Part shown: piece by piece, positions 8,248-15,991 of the stretch
Numbering within the stretch: the first letter of the stretch is position 1
Layout: each line of letters starts with the position of its first letter
Notes under the pieces: generated by a model
What the model saw: only the letters and a program-made list of their open reading frames with translations
Told to the model about the DNA's origin: nothing
Databases searched by the model: none
Made by a program: the position numbers and the translations under genes
Source of the DNA: Liquorilactobacillus capillatus DSM 19910
GTDB taxonomy: Bacteria; Bacillota; Bacilli; Lactobacillales; Lactobacillaceae
Direction of reading: 5' to 3'
Length of the DNA stretch: 45,933 bases
Assembly (NCBI RefSeq): GCF_001434915.1
Contig: NZ_AZEF01000021.1
Location: forward strand, 1 to 45,933

Positions 8248-11200
8248 CTAAAAATTCTTTTTCTTTAGCCCAAACAACATTCCAATTCCACTGAGACCAG
8301 CAAATAACATTCCCCATATACTTAGGGATGAACTTTCAATATTTCCAGTTTGCGGCAAACGTTTCTGGAAGCCGACTGCCTTAACTGGATGGACAGCTTT
8401 GGGCTTATCTTTTACATCAACCATGTTCTTTTTAACAGCTGTCCGCACTGCTTGAGGATAGTAGTTAGTTGCACTGGAATCTTGCTGATTAAGCACAGCT
8501 AATTTCACGAACTGCTTTGATTTTGAGTGTTTGACTGTTTTGGATAGTTTCAAAGTATTGATGTAACTATCTTTTGACTGCTGCTCATTTACACTTAGAG
8601 TGGCATGATCTTGTTGCTCTATTGCTGCGATGGCTGGTTCAATCACTTTAACCTGCGCTACTTGTGAAACTGTCTTTCCTTGCTCATCGGTGTAAGTATA
8701 GCTGACATGATATATTCCAGCACGACTTAAATCAACCGCTCCTGTAACCCGTATATCATTGATAGTTAGTCCATATCCCCGCATATCTTTTCCGCTAACA
8801 AAATTAGCAGCAGGTGACCACTGAGCATCAGCAGCCGTCATAATCGTCGTATCCTTAGTTATAATTTCTGTTTGATTTTTTTGATACAAATAATCTACTA
8901 TTTGATCTCGAGCTGTATATAAATTGGCTTGATTTTTATTTTGGGTGTTGTTCTTAACTAAGAAATAACCCTTAATTTTAGGTACAGTCGGTGTTTGATA
9001 CTTATCACCAATCATACCTGTACATTGTTGTGAAGGTAGCAGTTGGTTTCCTCGATCATCAATATAGTTAAAGGTTACTTTAGCTTTATTCTCCCAAATA
9101 CTGGTTAGTGGATTTAATTTTAGCCCAGTAATATGTGCTGTCCCAGCTTGTACATAAAGATAAAGTTGGTTAGTCGCCTGCTTTTCCGCCTTCTCCGGTC
9201 GCATGAAAAAATTCTGGGTAATTGATTTTTCACCATCATTCGCGAAAGCTTCGACACTTGTTTCATCTACATAGACAGTTAACTTAATCGTTCCATTAGC
9301 AGTATCAACAATGGCATTCATCTTATCTCGCGGAGCCTCCATTGCAGCTTCACCCGTGTTTAAACGTTGTACAAAGAATTTCTTCGTTGTTAGATCGTAA
9401 CCAACAAGAACATAATACTTTCCATCGTCTGAAGCTCTTAGTTTAAAGCCGACTGAGGTAGGAGGATTCTTGGTGTCCCATGAAAAGTCAGCAGTCAACT
9501 TATACTGATTACCACTATATTCAATTTTTTGCTCTGTATCACGTGGTGTTATAGAGGAGTCATCAGGCGCGATCCTATCCGCTTGTTCATTATGTGTTAT
9601 TTCAGAAATAACCGTGTTTTTTAATAAATAGCCATCAGTCGTGTTCGAACTCTTAACTAGCTTTAGTTCTCGCGGTAACGTCATATTACCGTACCAAGGA
9701 GATGTTTTAGCATCACCTGTATATGACCAATTGGATTGCCATGCAAGCATCACGTTACGATTATTACTCATATTAGCAAATGGAATTCCCGCATAAAAAT
9801 CCTCGCCATAATCCATTGTCATCGGGTTAGCCATTGTTTGCGTACTTTCCGGAGTCCATTGACCATTATGATCAATATTGCCAACATAATACTCCATCCC
9901 GGATCCAGTTGCATGTGAACCTTGCTGGATACTAATTGCTAAAACCCACTTAGTAGTTTTTGTTCCTTCAACTGTTAATGGTATTAATGCGGGACATTCC
10001 CAAACACCTAGCCCAACGTTCTTTTCACGCTGAATACTTGAAGCATACTCCCAATGCAGCAGATCCACCGATTTATAAATCAATGCTTGTTGGTTAGAAA
10101 CAACTGTTAATAAAAACTGTTTGTTTTGTTGATCATAAACCACATTTGGGTCTCTAAAATTAGCTGCATCTCCCCCTTTTGATGCTATTACAGGTATTAA
10201 AGGTTGTGGTTCAGCACTATTTTTATCTGCGGAGTATTGTTTAAAAGTCTTACCTCCATCGAGGCTATAAGCTAAATGCTGTTCTTGAATTTCATTTAAG
10301 CCTATCCAAGTCCCCCAACCGTTCTCCTTACCATCATTGATCCTAGTTGCTATTTGGTAGTCCGCTGTATAAAAAGCAAGGATTGCATTCTGACCCAAGC
10401 CGCTCACATTGTTTTTATCTACATAAATAGACCCACTGAAAATAGCTTTTTTACCATTAGCATCGCCCCAATTAGTTGTTGGTATACCCACATAGCGAAC
10501 TTCTCCGTATTTTGCCAAGCTACCAGTGGTATTAGTGTATACAAAGTCTTCCCAGCCTTGATCTGCTAACATAGGAATTGCTAACGGCTCTTGACGCCAA
10601 TTAATCATATCTTTACTGGTAGCATGACCCCACGACATATTTCCCCATTCATTTCCTTCAGGATTATACTGATAATATAAATGATATAAACCAGTTTGGT
10701 CATCATAAAATAAACCATTGGGGTCATTCATCCAATTCTTAGACGGTGAAAAATGAAATTGATTACGATATGGTTCACTATAGCTCTTTTCCGCTTTCGT
10801 TGCTGATGCTATTTTATCAGTGTTTGCCGCTACGGTTGTATTCGCTGGTTTACTTTCTTCAGAGCTTATATTGGCTTGTTTTTCATTTGTAGTTATTTTA
10901 TTTTGCTCAGCATTTTCAGCTACTGCTGGTGACTTGCTCTCCGCTTTTGTAAATAACGCTGAATTTGTCTGTTGCGTAGCTGTCTCTGAACTATTAGTTG
11001 TCGAAGAATTTGTTGTTGCTGAACTTGTTGTTGAAGTTATTGTTGAAGAATCTGAAGCATCGGCTGGTAGTTCCTTTATTTTACTAGCTGAGCTTTGGTT
11101 AATAGTCGGCTGCTTATCTATTACCGTTTGCTGATCTGTTTTGCTGCTCACTGTTTCTACACTACTAGGCGTTGAAACGCTTTCAGCAGCTGTTGTTAAA

Positions 11201-11478
11201 CTGCTCACATCCTTCTCACTACTACCCGCAGAAGAACTCAAGTTACTAGTTCCTGCCTGTAATCCTTGTTGTCGAGCATTAACAGTGCTATCTGCAGTTG
11301 CTACTTCTTTACTAATTGTACTATTTTGAGAATCAACCACAGCACTAGCATGAATTAAACTTGTTTGACTCAAACAAATTACTGCCCCACTAGTAAAGAG
11401 TAACGAAAAGACCCAAACTTTGCCTTTTTTGTACATCTTATAATGCTCTTTGACTCTAGCAGCTCCTTGATTTTGCAT
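8248..11478 (-). CDS. Cell-wall-anchored GH32 fructanase (levanase/inulinase-type beta-fructosidase)
   Basis: This 1076-residue exported enzyme should hydrolyse beta-fructan or sucrose at the cell surface. It begins with a KxYKxGKxW-type signal peptide (KMYKKGKVW, then a hydrophobic core; cleavage probably near residue 46). A Ser/Thr-rich linker runs to about 230. The GH32 five-blade catalytic domain carries WMNDPNG (nucleophile Asp252), NFRDPNV and WECPAL (the acid/base Glu), followed by a GH32 beta-sandwich. A MucBP-like segment (VTFNYIDDRGNQLLP) and an Ig-like segment (VTGAVDLSRAGIYHVSYTY) follow. It ends with LPQTG, a hydrophobic stretch and KKKNF for sortase anchoring. AGGGGG lies seven bases before the ATG. 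Whether it prefers levan or inulin cannot be told. Confidence 0.93.
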   Translation of the reverse strand: MQNQGAARVKEHYKMYKKGKVWVFSLLFTSGAVICLSQTSLIHASAVVDSQNSTISKEVATADSTVNARQQGLQAGTSNLSSSAGSSEKDVSSLTTAAESVSTPSSVETVSSKTDQQTVIDKQPTINQSSASKIKELPADASDSSTITSTTSSATTNSSTTNSSETATQQTNSALFTKAESKSPAVAENAEQNKITTNEKQANISSEESKPANTTVAANTDKIASATKAEKSYSEPYRNQFHFSPSKNWMNDPNGLFYDDQTGLYHLYYQYNPEGNEWGNMSWGHATSKDMINWRQEPLAIPMLADQGWEDFVYTNTTGSLAKYGEVRYVGIPTTNWGDANGKKAIFSGSIYVDKNNVSGLGQNAILAFYTADYQIATRINDGKENGWGTWIGLNEIQEQHLAYSLDGGKTFKQYSADKNSAEPQPLIPVIASKGGDAANFRDPNVVYDQQNKQFLLTVVSNQQALIYKSVDLLHWEYASSIQREKNVGLGVWECPALIPLTVEGTKTTKWVLAISIQQGSHATGSGMEYYVGNIDHNGQWTPESTQTMANPMTMDYGEDFYAGIPFANMSNNRNVMLAWQSNWSYTGDAKTSPWYGNMTLPRELKLVKSSNTTDGYLLKNTVISEITHNEQADRIAPDDSSITPRDTEQKIEYSGNQYKLTADFSWDTKNPPTSVGFKLRASDDGKYYVLVGYDLTTKKFFVQRLNTGEAAMEAPRDKMNAIVDTANGTIKLTVYVDETSVEAFANDGEKSITQNFFMRPEKAEKQATNQLYLYVQAGTAHITGLKLNPLTSIWENKAKVTFNYIDDRGNQLLPSQQCTGMIGDKYQTPTVPKIKGYFLVKNNTQNKNQANLYTARDQIVDYLYQKNQTEIITKDTTIMTAADAQWSPAANFVSGKDMRGYGLTINDIRVTGAVDLSRAGIYHVSYTYTDEQGKTVSQVAQVKVIEPAIAAIEQQDHATLSVNEQQSKDSYINTLKLSKTVKHSKSKQFVKLAVLNQQDSSATNYYPQAVRTAVKKNMVDVKDKPKAVHPVKAVGFQKRLPQTGNIESSSLSIWGMLFAGLSGIGMLFGLKKKNF

Positions 11479-11499
11479 AAAACGACCCCCTAATGTCTT

Positions 11500-11529
11500 T
11501 CTATAAAGTTCCCACTAAAGTATTAGCAA
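11500..11529 (-). promoter_or_regulatory. Candidate promoter of the fructanase gene
   Basis: On the minus strand TTGCTA and TATAGA are 18 bases apart, about 25 bases upstream of the start codon. Confidence 0.4.
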
Positions 11530-11544
11530 GTTATGTGCCATATT

Positions 11545-11559
11545 AGAAAGCGCTTTTCA
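11545..11559 (-). promoter_or_regulatory. cre-like catabolite repression box upstream of the fructanase gene
   Basis: The minus strand reads TGAAAAGCGCTTTCT, containing the palindromic core AAAGCGCTTT of CcpA binding sites. It lies just upstream of the predicted -35. Glucose repression of a fructanase would be expected for this family; binding is inferred. Confidence 0.6.
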
Positions 11560-11575
11560 AAACCCTATTCTATCC

Positions 11576-11625
11576 AAAAAAAGAGCAATCTTGTTTTGTA
11601 AAATAAAACAAGTAGCTCTTTTTTT
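11576..11625 (-). terminator. Intrinsic terminator of cysK
   Basis: AAAAAAAGAGC and CTTGTTTT pair with AAAACAAG and GCTCTTTTTTT around a small internal loop, about 75 bases past the cysK stop. Confidence 0.85.
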
Positions 11626-11697
11626 AAAACAGTCTTTCTTTTTATTAATACACATATCGTTTTTTTAAAACTAATTCGGAGGCCGAAGTTATTATGC

Positions 11698-12621
11698 TTA
11701 GCCCTTAAAAAGTTCTGTTGATAAATAGCGTTCACCGTTATCAGGTGCAACTGTCACTACAGATTTCCCATGACCAAGTTTTTTAGCCACTTGCAACGCG
11801 CCATAAATGTTTGCACCTGCAGAAATTCCAGGGAGAAAGCCCTCTTTTTGTCCCACTAGCCGCGCCGTCTTAAGTGCATTATCACTGGTAACTTCAATAA
11901 TATCATCGATAACTGTTTTATCTAAAACGGCTGGAATAAAGCCTGCACCGATACCCTGGATTTTATGTTTACCACCTGTACCAGTTTTTAAAACAGGTGA
12001 TTCAGCTGGTTCTAACGCATATATTTTAATTTTCTTATCAATTGCCTTTAAAACATGCCCAACCCCAGTTAGTGTTCCGCCTGTACCCACACCTGCAACA
12101 AATGCTGTTGGAAGTTTGGAACCGAATGCAGCAGCAATTTCCTTGCCCGTTGTCGTTTCATGAATCTGTGGATTAGCCGGATTATTAAATTGCATTGGCA
12201 AAAAATAATTATGTGCGTGTGCTAGTTCTTTTGCCTTTGCAATAGCTCCCTTCATTCCATCTTCACCAGGTGTCAAGATCAATTCTGCACCGTAAGCTTT
12301 CATTAACTTTCGACGTTCAATGCTCATCGTCTCTGGCATCGTAATAATTAAATGGTATCCCTTACTGGCAGCAACAGCAGCCAAACCTATTCCAGTGTTA
12401 CCCGAAGTCGGTTCAATAATTGTTCCCCCCGCAGTTAATTGACCTTCATTTTCAGCTGCTATAATCATTGCTAAAGCGATCCTATCCTTAATCGAGCCAG
12501 CTGGATTAAAAAATTCAAGTTTAACATATACCTCGGCTGCACCTTTTGGAACTAGTTGATTTAACTTAACAATAGGTGTCTTTCCAATTAAATCCGTTAT
12601 AGAACTGTATATTTTAGTCAT
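11698..12621 (-). CDS. cysK: Cysteine synthase (O-acetylserine sulfhydrylase)
   Basis: This 307-residue PLP enzyme makes cysteine from O-acetylserine and sulfide in the cytoplasm. The PLP lysine is Lys45 in [11 protein letters not shown]. The substrate loop [11 protein letters not shown] and the phosphate-binding GVGTGGT are intact, and the length is standard. No serine acetyltransferase or cystathionine gene is adjacent, so it is a single-gene unit. Ribosome binding is weaker than for its neighbours (AGAGG about ten bases upstream). Some lactobacillar members act as cystathionine beta-synthase-like enzymes, so the exact acyl-serine substrate is less certain than the family. Confidence 0.92.
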   Translation of the reverse strand: MTKIYSSITDLIGKTPIVKLNQLVPKGAAEVYVKLEFFNPAGSIKDRIALAMIIAAENEGQLTAGGTIIEPTSGNTGIGLAAVAASKGYHLIITMPETMSIERRKLMKAYGAELILTPGEDGMKGAIAKAKELAHAHNYFLPMQFNNPANPQIHETTTGKEIAAAFGSKLPTAFVAGVGTGGTLTGVGHVLKAIDKKIKIYALEPAESPVLKTGTGGKHKIQGIGAGFIPAVLDKTVIDDIIEVTSDNALKTARLVGQKEGFLPGISAGANIYGALQVAKKLGHGKSVVTVAPDNGERYLSTELFKG

Positions 12622-12734
12622 TACCCTATAGCCTCTTTTCTTTTAAAAACAAGGTTTTCAATAATATTTAAATTACTGCAAGTATAACTTAATACATTGT
12701 TTTAGCCAAAAAAAGCACATCGGTTTGCTGAACT

Positions 12735-12786
12735 AAGATAAAAAAACACCAAATCAAATAGTTTCCTGATCTGGTATTTTTATCTT
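12735..12786 (-). terminator. Intrinsic terminator of the npr-DUF1722 unit
   Basis: AAGATAAAAA, ACCA and ATCA pair with TGAT, TGGT and TTTTTATCTT around a nine-base loop with small bulges, just beyond the DUF1722 stop. Confidence 0.8.
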
Positions 12787-12798
12787 TATAATCAAATC

Positions 12799-13203
12799 TT
12801 AGTTAAAATAATTAGTACTACTATCTACTATGGTTAGATAGTCAGTTATCAAGCGTGACCGCAACAAATATTGAACTTGGTATTTTACTGCTAAATGTGC
12901 TAGAAAAGGCCCTAATCTATCTTTTTTTAATGATAACTGTGCTAACTCCTCTAGATAAAACTCTTTTTCTGCCATAGTCGCTTTCTTTTTGTAATAACCC
13001 CAAACATGCTGATACGTATTTCTAAGCGTAACAATCGTCGGTGTCATTTGCGTTGCCTCGGCAAGTAGGCTGCGGTAAGTTCGCTCTTTTTCATTCTCGG
13101 ACTGGCCGCTGGTGGCTATTTTCTTGATCTTTTCATAGATGGACTGCGAGCGTGCCATTACCCAGTACTTATTCACAGTCCAAGATCGTTGCCATGGTTC
13201 CAT
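12799..13203 (-). CDS. DUF1722 (YbgA-like) protein
   Basis: This 134-residue protein matches the DUF1722/YbgA family. Recognisable segments are KYWVMARSQ near the start, LRNTYQHVWGYYKK in the middle and the YLL-R-L end. The family is found alone or fused to DUF523 and its biochemical role is unknown. The ATG has AGAGG about seven bases upstream and begins 29 bases after the NADH peroxidase stop, so the two are probably cotranscribed. A link to oxidative or redox stress is suggested by that neighbour only. Confidence 0.8.
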   Translation of the reverse strand: MEPWQRSWTVNKYWVMARSQSIYEKIKKIATSGQSENEKERTYRSLLAEATQMTPTIVTLRNTYQHVWGYYKKKATMAEKEFYLEELAQLSLKKDRLGPFLAHLAVKYQVQYLLRSRLITDYLTIVDSSTNYFN

Positions 13204-13231
13204 ACTAAATTCCTCTTATTTCGATATAATA

Positions 13232-14599
13232 TTATTTTTCTTTTTTTTTGAGCTGGATCGCTGCCTTTTGTGCAGCAATATTAATAATATTCCATGGTCT
13301 GTCAAACCCTGGTTGGAAGAAGAAATCCGCGTAGGCTAAGTCTGTTACTTTTAGCTTCTGCTGAATTGCCAACGAGATAACATTGATATTAGCAGTCACA
13401 TCTCGTTTAGATAAAATCTGCGCACCCAAGACACGCCCATCAGATGGTGCGTAAGTTAATTTGAACCAGACCTCAGCATTACCATCTTCTAAAGAAACAA
13501 AAGGAGGTTGCACGGTATCTTTGACTAAGACTGATTTTGTTTCAACACCAAGTTTGACACTTGTTCCAGTCTTAACACCCGTTGAAGCAAAATGGTACCG
13601 GAAAACAGATAGCGCTGATGAACCAGAAACAGTTGTCATTGGTTGAGCAGCTCCAAAGATATTTTTAGCAGCTATTCGCCCTTGACGGCGTGCATTAGTG
13701 GCTAGAGCTATTCGGTTATTTTGAGCAGTTGGTGCAAAAGGAACTAGTGTCGCGTCACCAACAGCGTAGATATCCTTATCAGATGTCTGCAAATAGTCAT
13801 CGATTTTAATTAGACCGTGATCATCCAATTCGATAACATCTTTCAAAAAAGCCGTATTGGCCTTTATTCCTGCCGCCTGAATTACAAGATCTGCCGGATA
13901 CTCCCCTTGGTCAGTAACAACGCTTTTAACCTTACCGTTTTGACCTACAAATCGTTTGACTGTTTGACCTGTAGCTGGATAAATATTGTTTTTTATCATC
14001 TCACTAGTTAAGAGCTCCGTGAATTCTTTATCTAAATACAAGTCCAATACTCGAGGCAAAACATCGATCAACGTAACTTTTTTACCGGCTTTTGCAAAAA
14101 CTTCAGCAGCTTCGACCCCAATATAACCTGCACCGATAACGACAACATCCTTAACTTCTGGAGCAACAGTCTTAGCTTTAAGCTTAATTGCCCAGTCACG
14201 CCCACGCATTCCATAGACATTCTGTAAATCATGGCCTTCAACTGGTAAAGACGCTGGGAGTGCCCCAACACTCAAAACAAGTTTATCGTAATCTTCATCC
14301 CGTTCAGTACCAGCTGCATGATCGATAACATGAACTGTGTGTGCTGCTGGATCAACTTTAGTAATTTCTTGTTTAACGAAAACATGAACCCCGGCTGATC
14401 GCATTCCCGCAGGTGTTGCATAACTGACAGAATTAACGTCCTTAACAACGCCCTCCAGGTACAACTGCATTCCGCAAGAAAGAAAAGATAAAAAGTCTCC
14501 CTTTTCATACCATTGAATTTCAGTTTCTGGATGTTCAGCTAAAATTCCGCGAACGGTTTCAAAACCTCCGTGAGAAGATCCAACTACAATTACCTTCAT
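13232..14599 (-). CDS. npr: NADH peroxidase
   Basis: This 455-residue FAD-dependent pyridine nucleotide-disulfide oxidoreductase reduces hydrogen peroxide to water with NADH in the cytoplasm. It carries the two active-site residues of the enterococcal Npr type: His10 in VVGSSHGG and the redox Cys42 in FLSCGMQLYLEG. The NADH-binding motif is VVIGAGYIGVEAAE, and the second FAD motif is DIYAVGDATLV. The C-terminal PGFDRPWNIINIAAQKA is also typical. From memory it reads closer to NADH peroxidase than to water-forming NADH oxidase, but the two are hard to separate without alignment. AGGAGG lies nine bases before the ATG. It is the first gene of a two-gene unit with DUF1722. Confidence 0.87.
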   Translation of the reverse strand: MKVIVVGSSHGGFETVRGILAEHPETEIQWYEKGDFLSFLSCGMQLYLEGVVKDVNSVSYATPAGMRSAGVHVFVKQEITKVDPAAHTVHVIDHAAGTERDEDYDKLVLSVGALPASLPVEGHDLQNVYGMRGRDWAIKLKAKTVAPEVKDVVVIGAGYIGVEAAEVFAKAGKKVTLIDVLPRVLDLYLDKEFTELLTSEMIKNNIYPATGQTVKRFVGQNGKVKSVVTDQGEYPADLVIQAAGIKANTAFLKDVIELDDHGLIKIDDYLQTSDKDIYAVGDATLVPFAPTAQNNRIALATNARRQGRIAAKNIFGAAQPMTTVSGSSALSVFRYHFASTGVKTGTSVKLGVETKSVLVKDTVQPPFVSLEDGNAEVWFKLTYAPSDGRVLGAQILSKRDVTANINVISLAIQQKLKVTDLAYADFFFQPGFDRPWNIINIAAQKAAIQLKKKEK

Positions 14600-14906
14600 A
14601 TAAATAACCTCCTACCCTTCTATTCATCGTTCAATCTGATGTTAACATTTTAGAATATAGGTTAAAAGAAATTAGAACTGCAAGTAGAATTGGTTACTTT
14701 GTACACATCTACTTGCATTCGCAGCAGTTATGTTTTGAACTTATTTTACTGCTTCAAAAAAGCTGGATCAAAAATTAATTTCTGACCCAGCTTTCTTATC
14801 AAGCGTCTATATCGTGTTCCATAAACTTAATCATTAGGATCAACTTTATGATCGACTTAGAACACCCTGTATTTACTTAAGAGCAAGTCCCTCTTTGAGA
14901 GAAACT
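14600..14906. other. Intergenic stretch between npr and the Fur-family gene
   Basis: It holds the npr promoter region and two hairpins downstream of the regulator gene (14756-14796 and 14881-14925). I see no further open frame with a ribosome binding site. Confidence 0.5.
14756..14796 (-). terminator. Intrinsic terminator downstream of the Fur-family gene
   Basis: On the minus strand GAAAGCTGGGTCA pairs with TGATCCAGCTTTTTT (one mismatch), followed by a six-T run. This is the likely end of the regulator transcript. Confidence 0.8.
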
Positions 14907-14925
14907 CTAAAAAGAGACCTTGCTC
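14881..14925 (-). terminator. Hairpin overlapping the 3' end of the Fur-family gene
   Basis: GAGCAAG and CTCTTT pair with AAAGAG and CTTGCTC. One arm lies inside the last codons of the regulator gene. The T-run is short, so it may protect the message end rather than terminate. Confidence 0.45.
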
Positions 14926-15302
14926 TTTTCGTTATGAAGCTGACATCTTCTGCAAATACCATAGATCACAATATCATGAGCTAATGCTTTAAAATCTGTC
15001 TGCCCAATAGCGATTGGAATGATTTCTTCAATTACGTGATTGATCGGGAACATTTTAAAGCAGCTGGTACAGATCATGAAATGCTGGTGTTCTTCTTTTT
15101 TTACATAGTAGTAAGCCGTATTTTTCATTAATGTCCTTGCTAAGAGCCCTAATTGTGCCAAGCGATCAACATTACGGTAAACAGTTGACAGATTCATCTT
15201 ACCGTCGCCAATTTGGTTATAAATCATCTCAACGCTGAATGCATGTTCAGGGTTGGCAGCAAAATAATCACTAATTGCTTTTCGTTGTTTAGTTAAACGC
15301 AT
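14907..15302 (-). CDS. Fur-family metalloregulator (Fur, Zur or PerR type)
   Basis: This 131-residue protein has the Fur-family winged helix at the N-terminus, LTKQRKAISDYF, and the recognition helix NLSTVYRNVDRL (about residues 37-48). Two CxxC pairs (Cys78/Cys81 and Cys117/Cys120) form the structural zinc site. Glu-His-Gln-His (71-74) is the usual sensory metal region. The sensed signal (iron, zinc or peroxide) cannot be assigned by eye. The gene is probably autoregulated, since a palindrome overlaps its -35 and spacer. It is divergent from an unknown acidic protein with a second operator. AAAGGGG precedes the ATG. Confidence 0.9.
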   Translation of the reverse strand: MRLTKQRKAISDYFAANPEHAFSVEMIYNQIGDGKMNLSTVYRNVDRLAQLGLLARTLMKNTAYYYVKKEEHQHFMICTSCFKMFPINHVIEEIIPIAIGQTDFKALAHDIVIYGICRRCQLHNEKSKVSF

Positions 15303-15322
15303 TATTAACCCCTTTTTTATTT

Positions 15323-15351
15323 ATTATAAGTTAATTGCAAACTATTTGCAA
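15323..15351 (-). promoter_or_regulatory. Promoter of the Fur-family gene
   Basis: On the minus strand TTGCAA (15351-15346) and TATAAT (15328-15323) are exactly 17 bases apart. The -35 and most of the spacer lie within the 15331-15355 palindrome, so the regulator should repress itself. Confidence 0.75.
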
Positions 15352-15355
15352 TTAA
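15331..15355. promoter_or_regulatory. Fur-type 7-1-7 operator at the regulator promoter
   Basis: The core TGCAAACTATTTGCA (15336-15350) is a 7-1-7 inverted repeat with one mismatch. Pairing extends outward to 11-3-11. The half-site matches that of the second palindrome at 15397-15419. Confidence 0.85.
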
Positions 15356-15358
15356 CGA

Positions 15359-15387
15359 TTGACAATAAACAATACCTCAACTATACT
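15359..15387 (+). promoter_or_regulatory. Promoter of the acidic hypothetical protein
   Basis: TTGACA and TATACT are 17 bases apart, close to consensus. The predicted start site (about 15394) falls immediately before the 15397-15419 palindrome. Confidence 0.75.
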
Positions 15388-15396
15388 GTATTTATC

Positions 15397-15419
15397 TTAT
15401 TGCAAATCATTTGCAATAA
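15397..15419. promoter_or_regulatory. Perfect Fur-type operator at the divergent promoter
   Basis: The core TGCAAATCATTTGCA (15401-15415) is a perfect 7-1-7 palindrome that extends to a perfect 11-1-11. Its centre is 65 bases from that of the other operator. It sits at the start of transcription of the 15466 gene, a position suited to repression. Confidence 0.88.
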
Positions 15420-15465
15420 ATTTAGGGGCTTTAATAAATCTAATACTTGAAATGAGGTTGTTAAT

Positions 15466-15852
15466 ATGCAAATTATCTATCCTCCCCTAGTTGAACAGGG
15501 TTTTGACTTTTTTAGACAAGAAAATCCTGCACTTACAAAAGCCGAAGTTTATAAAACATTAGTTGAAAATAAAATTCTAGACGAGACTGGTGCACCGACA
15601 AGCTTAGCGCTTGATCTCGGTTGGGTAAAGGAATTCACTGAAGATCAGGACTTAGATTTTACAGATTTTCTAGAAATATATCCTATTTTTGAGCATTACG
15701 ACAGTACCCACTTCAAAAAAATTGAAGGTTTCTGGGAAGTTGACCGTGCTTTACGGCATAAAATAAAAGAACAATTAGATGCTGGCTTTTTCGATAGTGA
15801 TGAAGAAGAACAACTTGAAGCCTTTTTTAATGCTCGGAAAGAAATTTATTAA
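15466..15852 (+). CDS. Acidic hypothetical protein under Fur-family control
   Basis: I do not recognise this 128-residue protein. It is soluble, strongly acidic, rich in aromatic residues and without cysteine, signal peptide or membrane helix. Acidic runs include EFTEDQDLDF and DSDEEEQLEAF. The histidines (77, 82, 98) and many Asp/Glu could bind metal, but no motif is diagnostic. TGAGG lies about nine bases before the ATG. It is monocistronic, divergent from the Fur-family gene, with a near-consensus promoter and a perfect 23-bp palindrome at its start site. This makes it the most direct candidate target of that regulator. A role in metal or peroxide response is inferred from context alone. 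Confidence 0.8.
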   Translation: MQIIYPPLVEQGFDFFRQENPALTKAEVYKTLVENKILDETGAPTSLALDLGWVKEFTEDQDLDFTDFLEIYPIFEHYDSTHFKKIEGFWEVDRALRHKIKEQLDAGFFDSDEEEQLEAFFNARKEIY

Positions 15853-15891
15853 TTTTTGATCTATTACGTTATTTAAATCATTACTCAATAT

Positions 15892-15975
15892 AAAGACCGT
15901 CCCAGTTCAGTTATTAAAAAGTTAAACTAAGAGTATTAACTTTTTAAAGCTCCTCAAAGCCGACGGTCTTTTTTT
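15892..15975 (+). terminator. Long branched terminator after the acidic hypothetical gene
   Basis: AAAGACCGTC pairs with GACGGTCTTTTTTT as an outer stem. An inner hairpin AAAAAGTTAA/TTAACTTTTT sits inside it. The outer T-run favours termination of the plus-strand gene, and the structure could also serve the convergent aspA gene. Confidence 0.75.
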
Positions 15976-15991
15976 CTTCAGTTATTTAAAT

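Noticed and set aside
10820-11329. Plus-strand frames rich in Leu/Val opposite the fructanase linker
   Set aside because: They mirror the Ser/Thr-rich linker codons of the real gene and have no ribosome binding sites.
13232-14599. CoA-disulfide reductase
   Set aside because: Length and several blocks (SSHGG, SCGMQLYLEG, the C-terminal FFFQPGFDRPWN) match Npr more closely, as far as memory allows.
15892-15975. Small RNA gene or T-box leader
   Set aside because: The structure lies at the end of the acidic hypothetical gene with a terminal T-run and has no T-box sequence. A branched terminator explains it.
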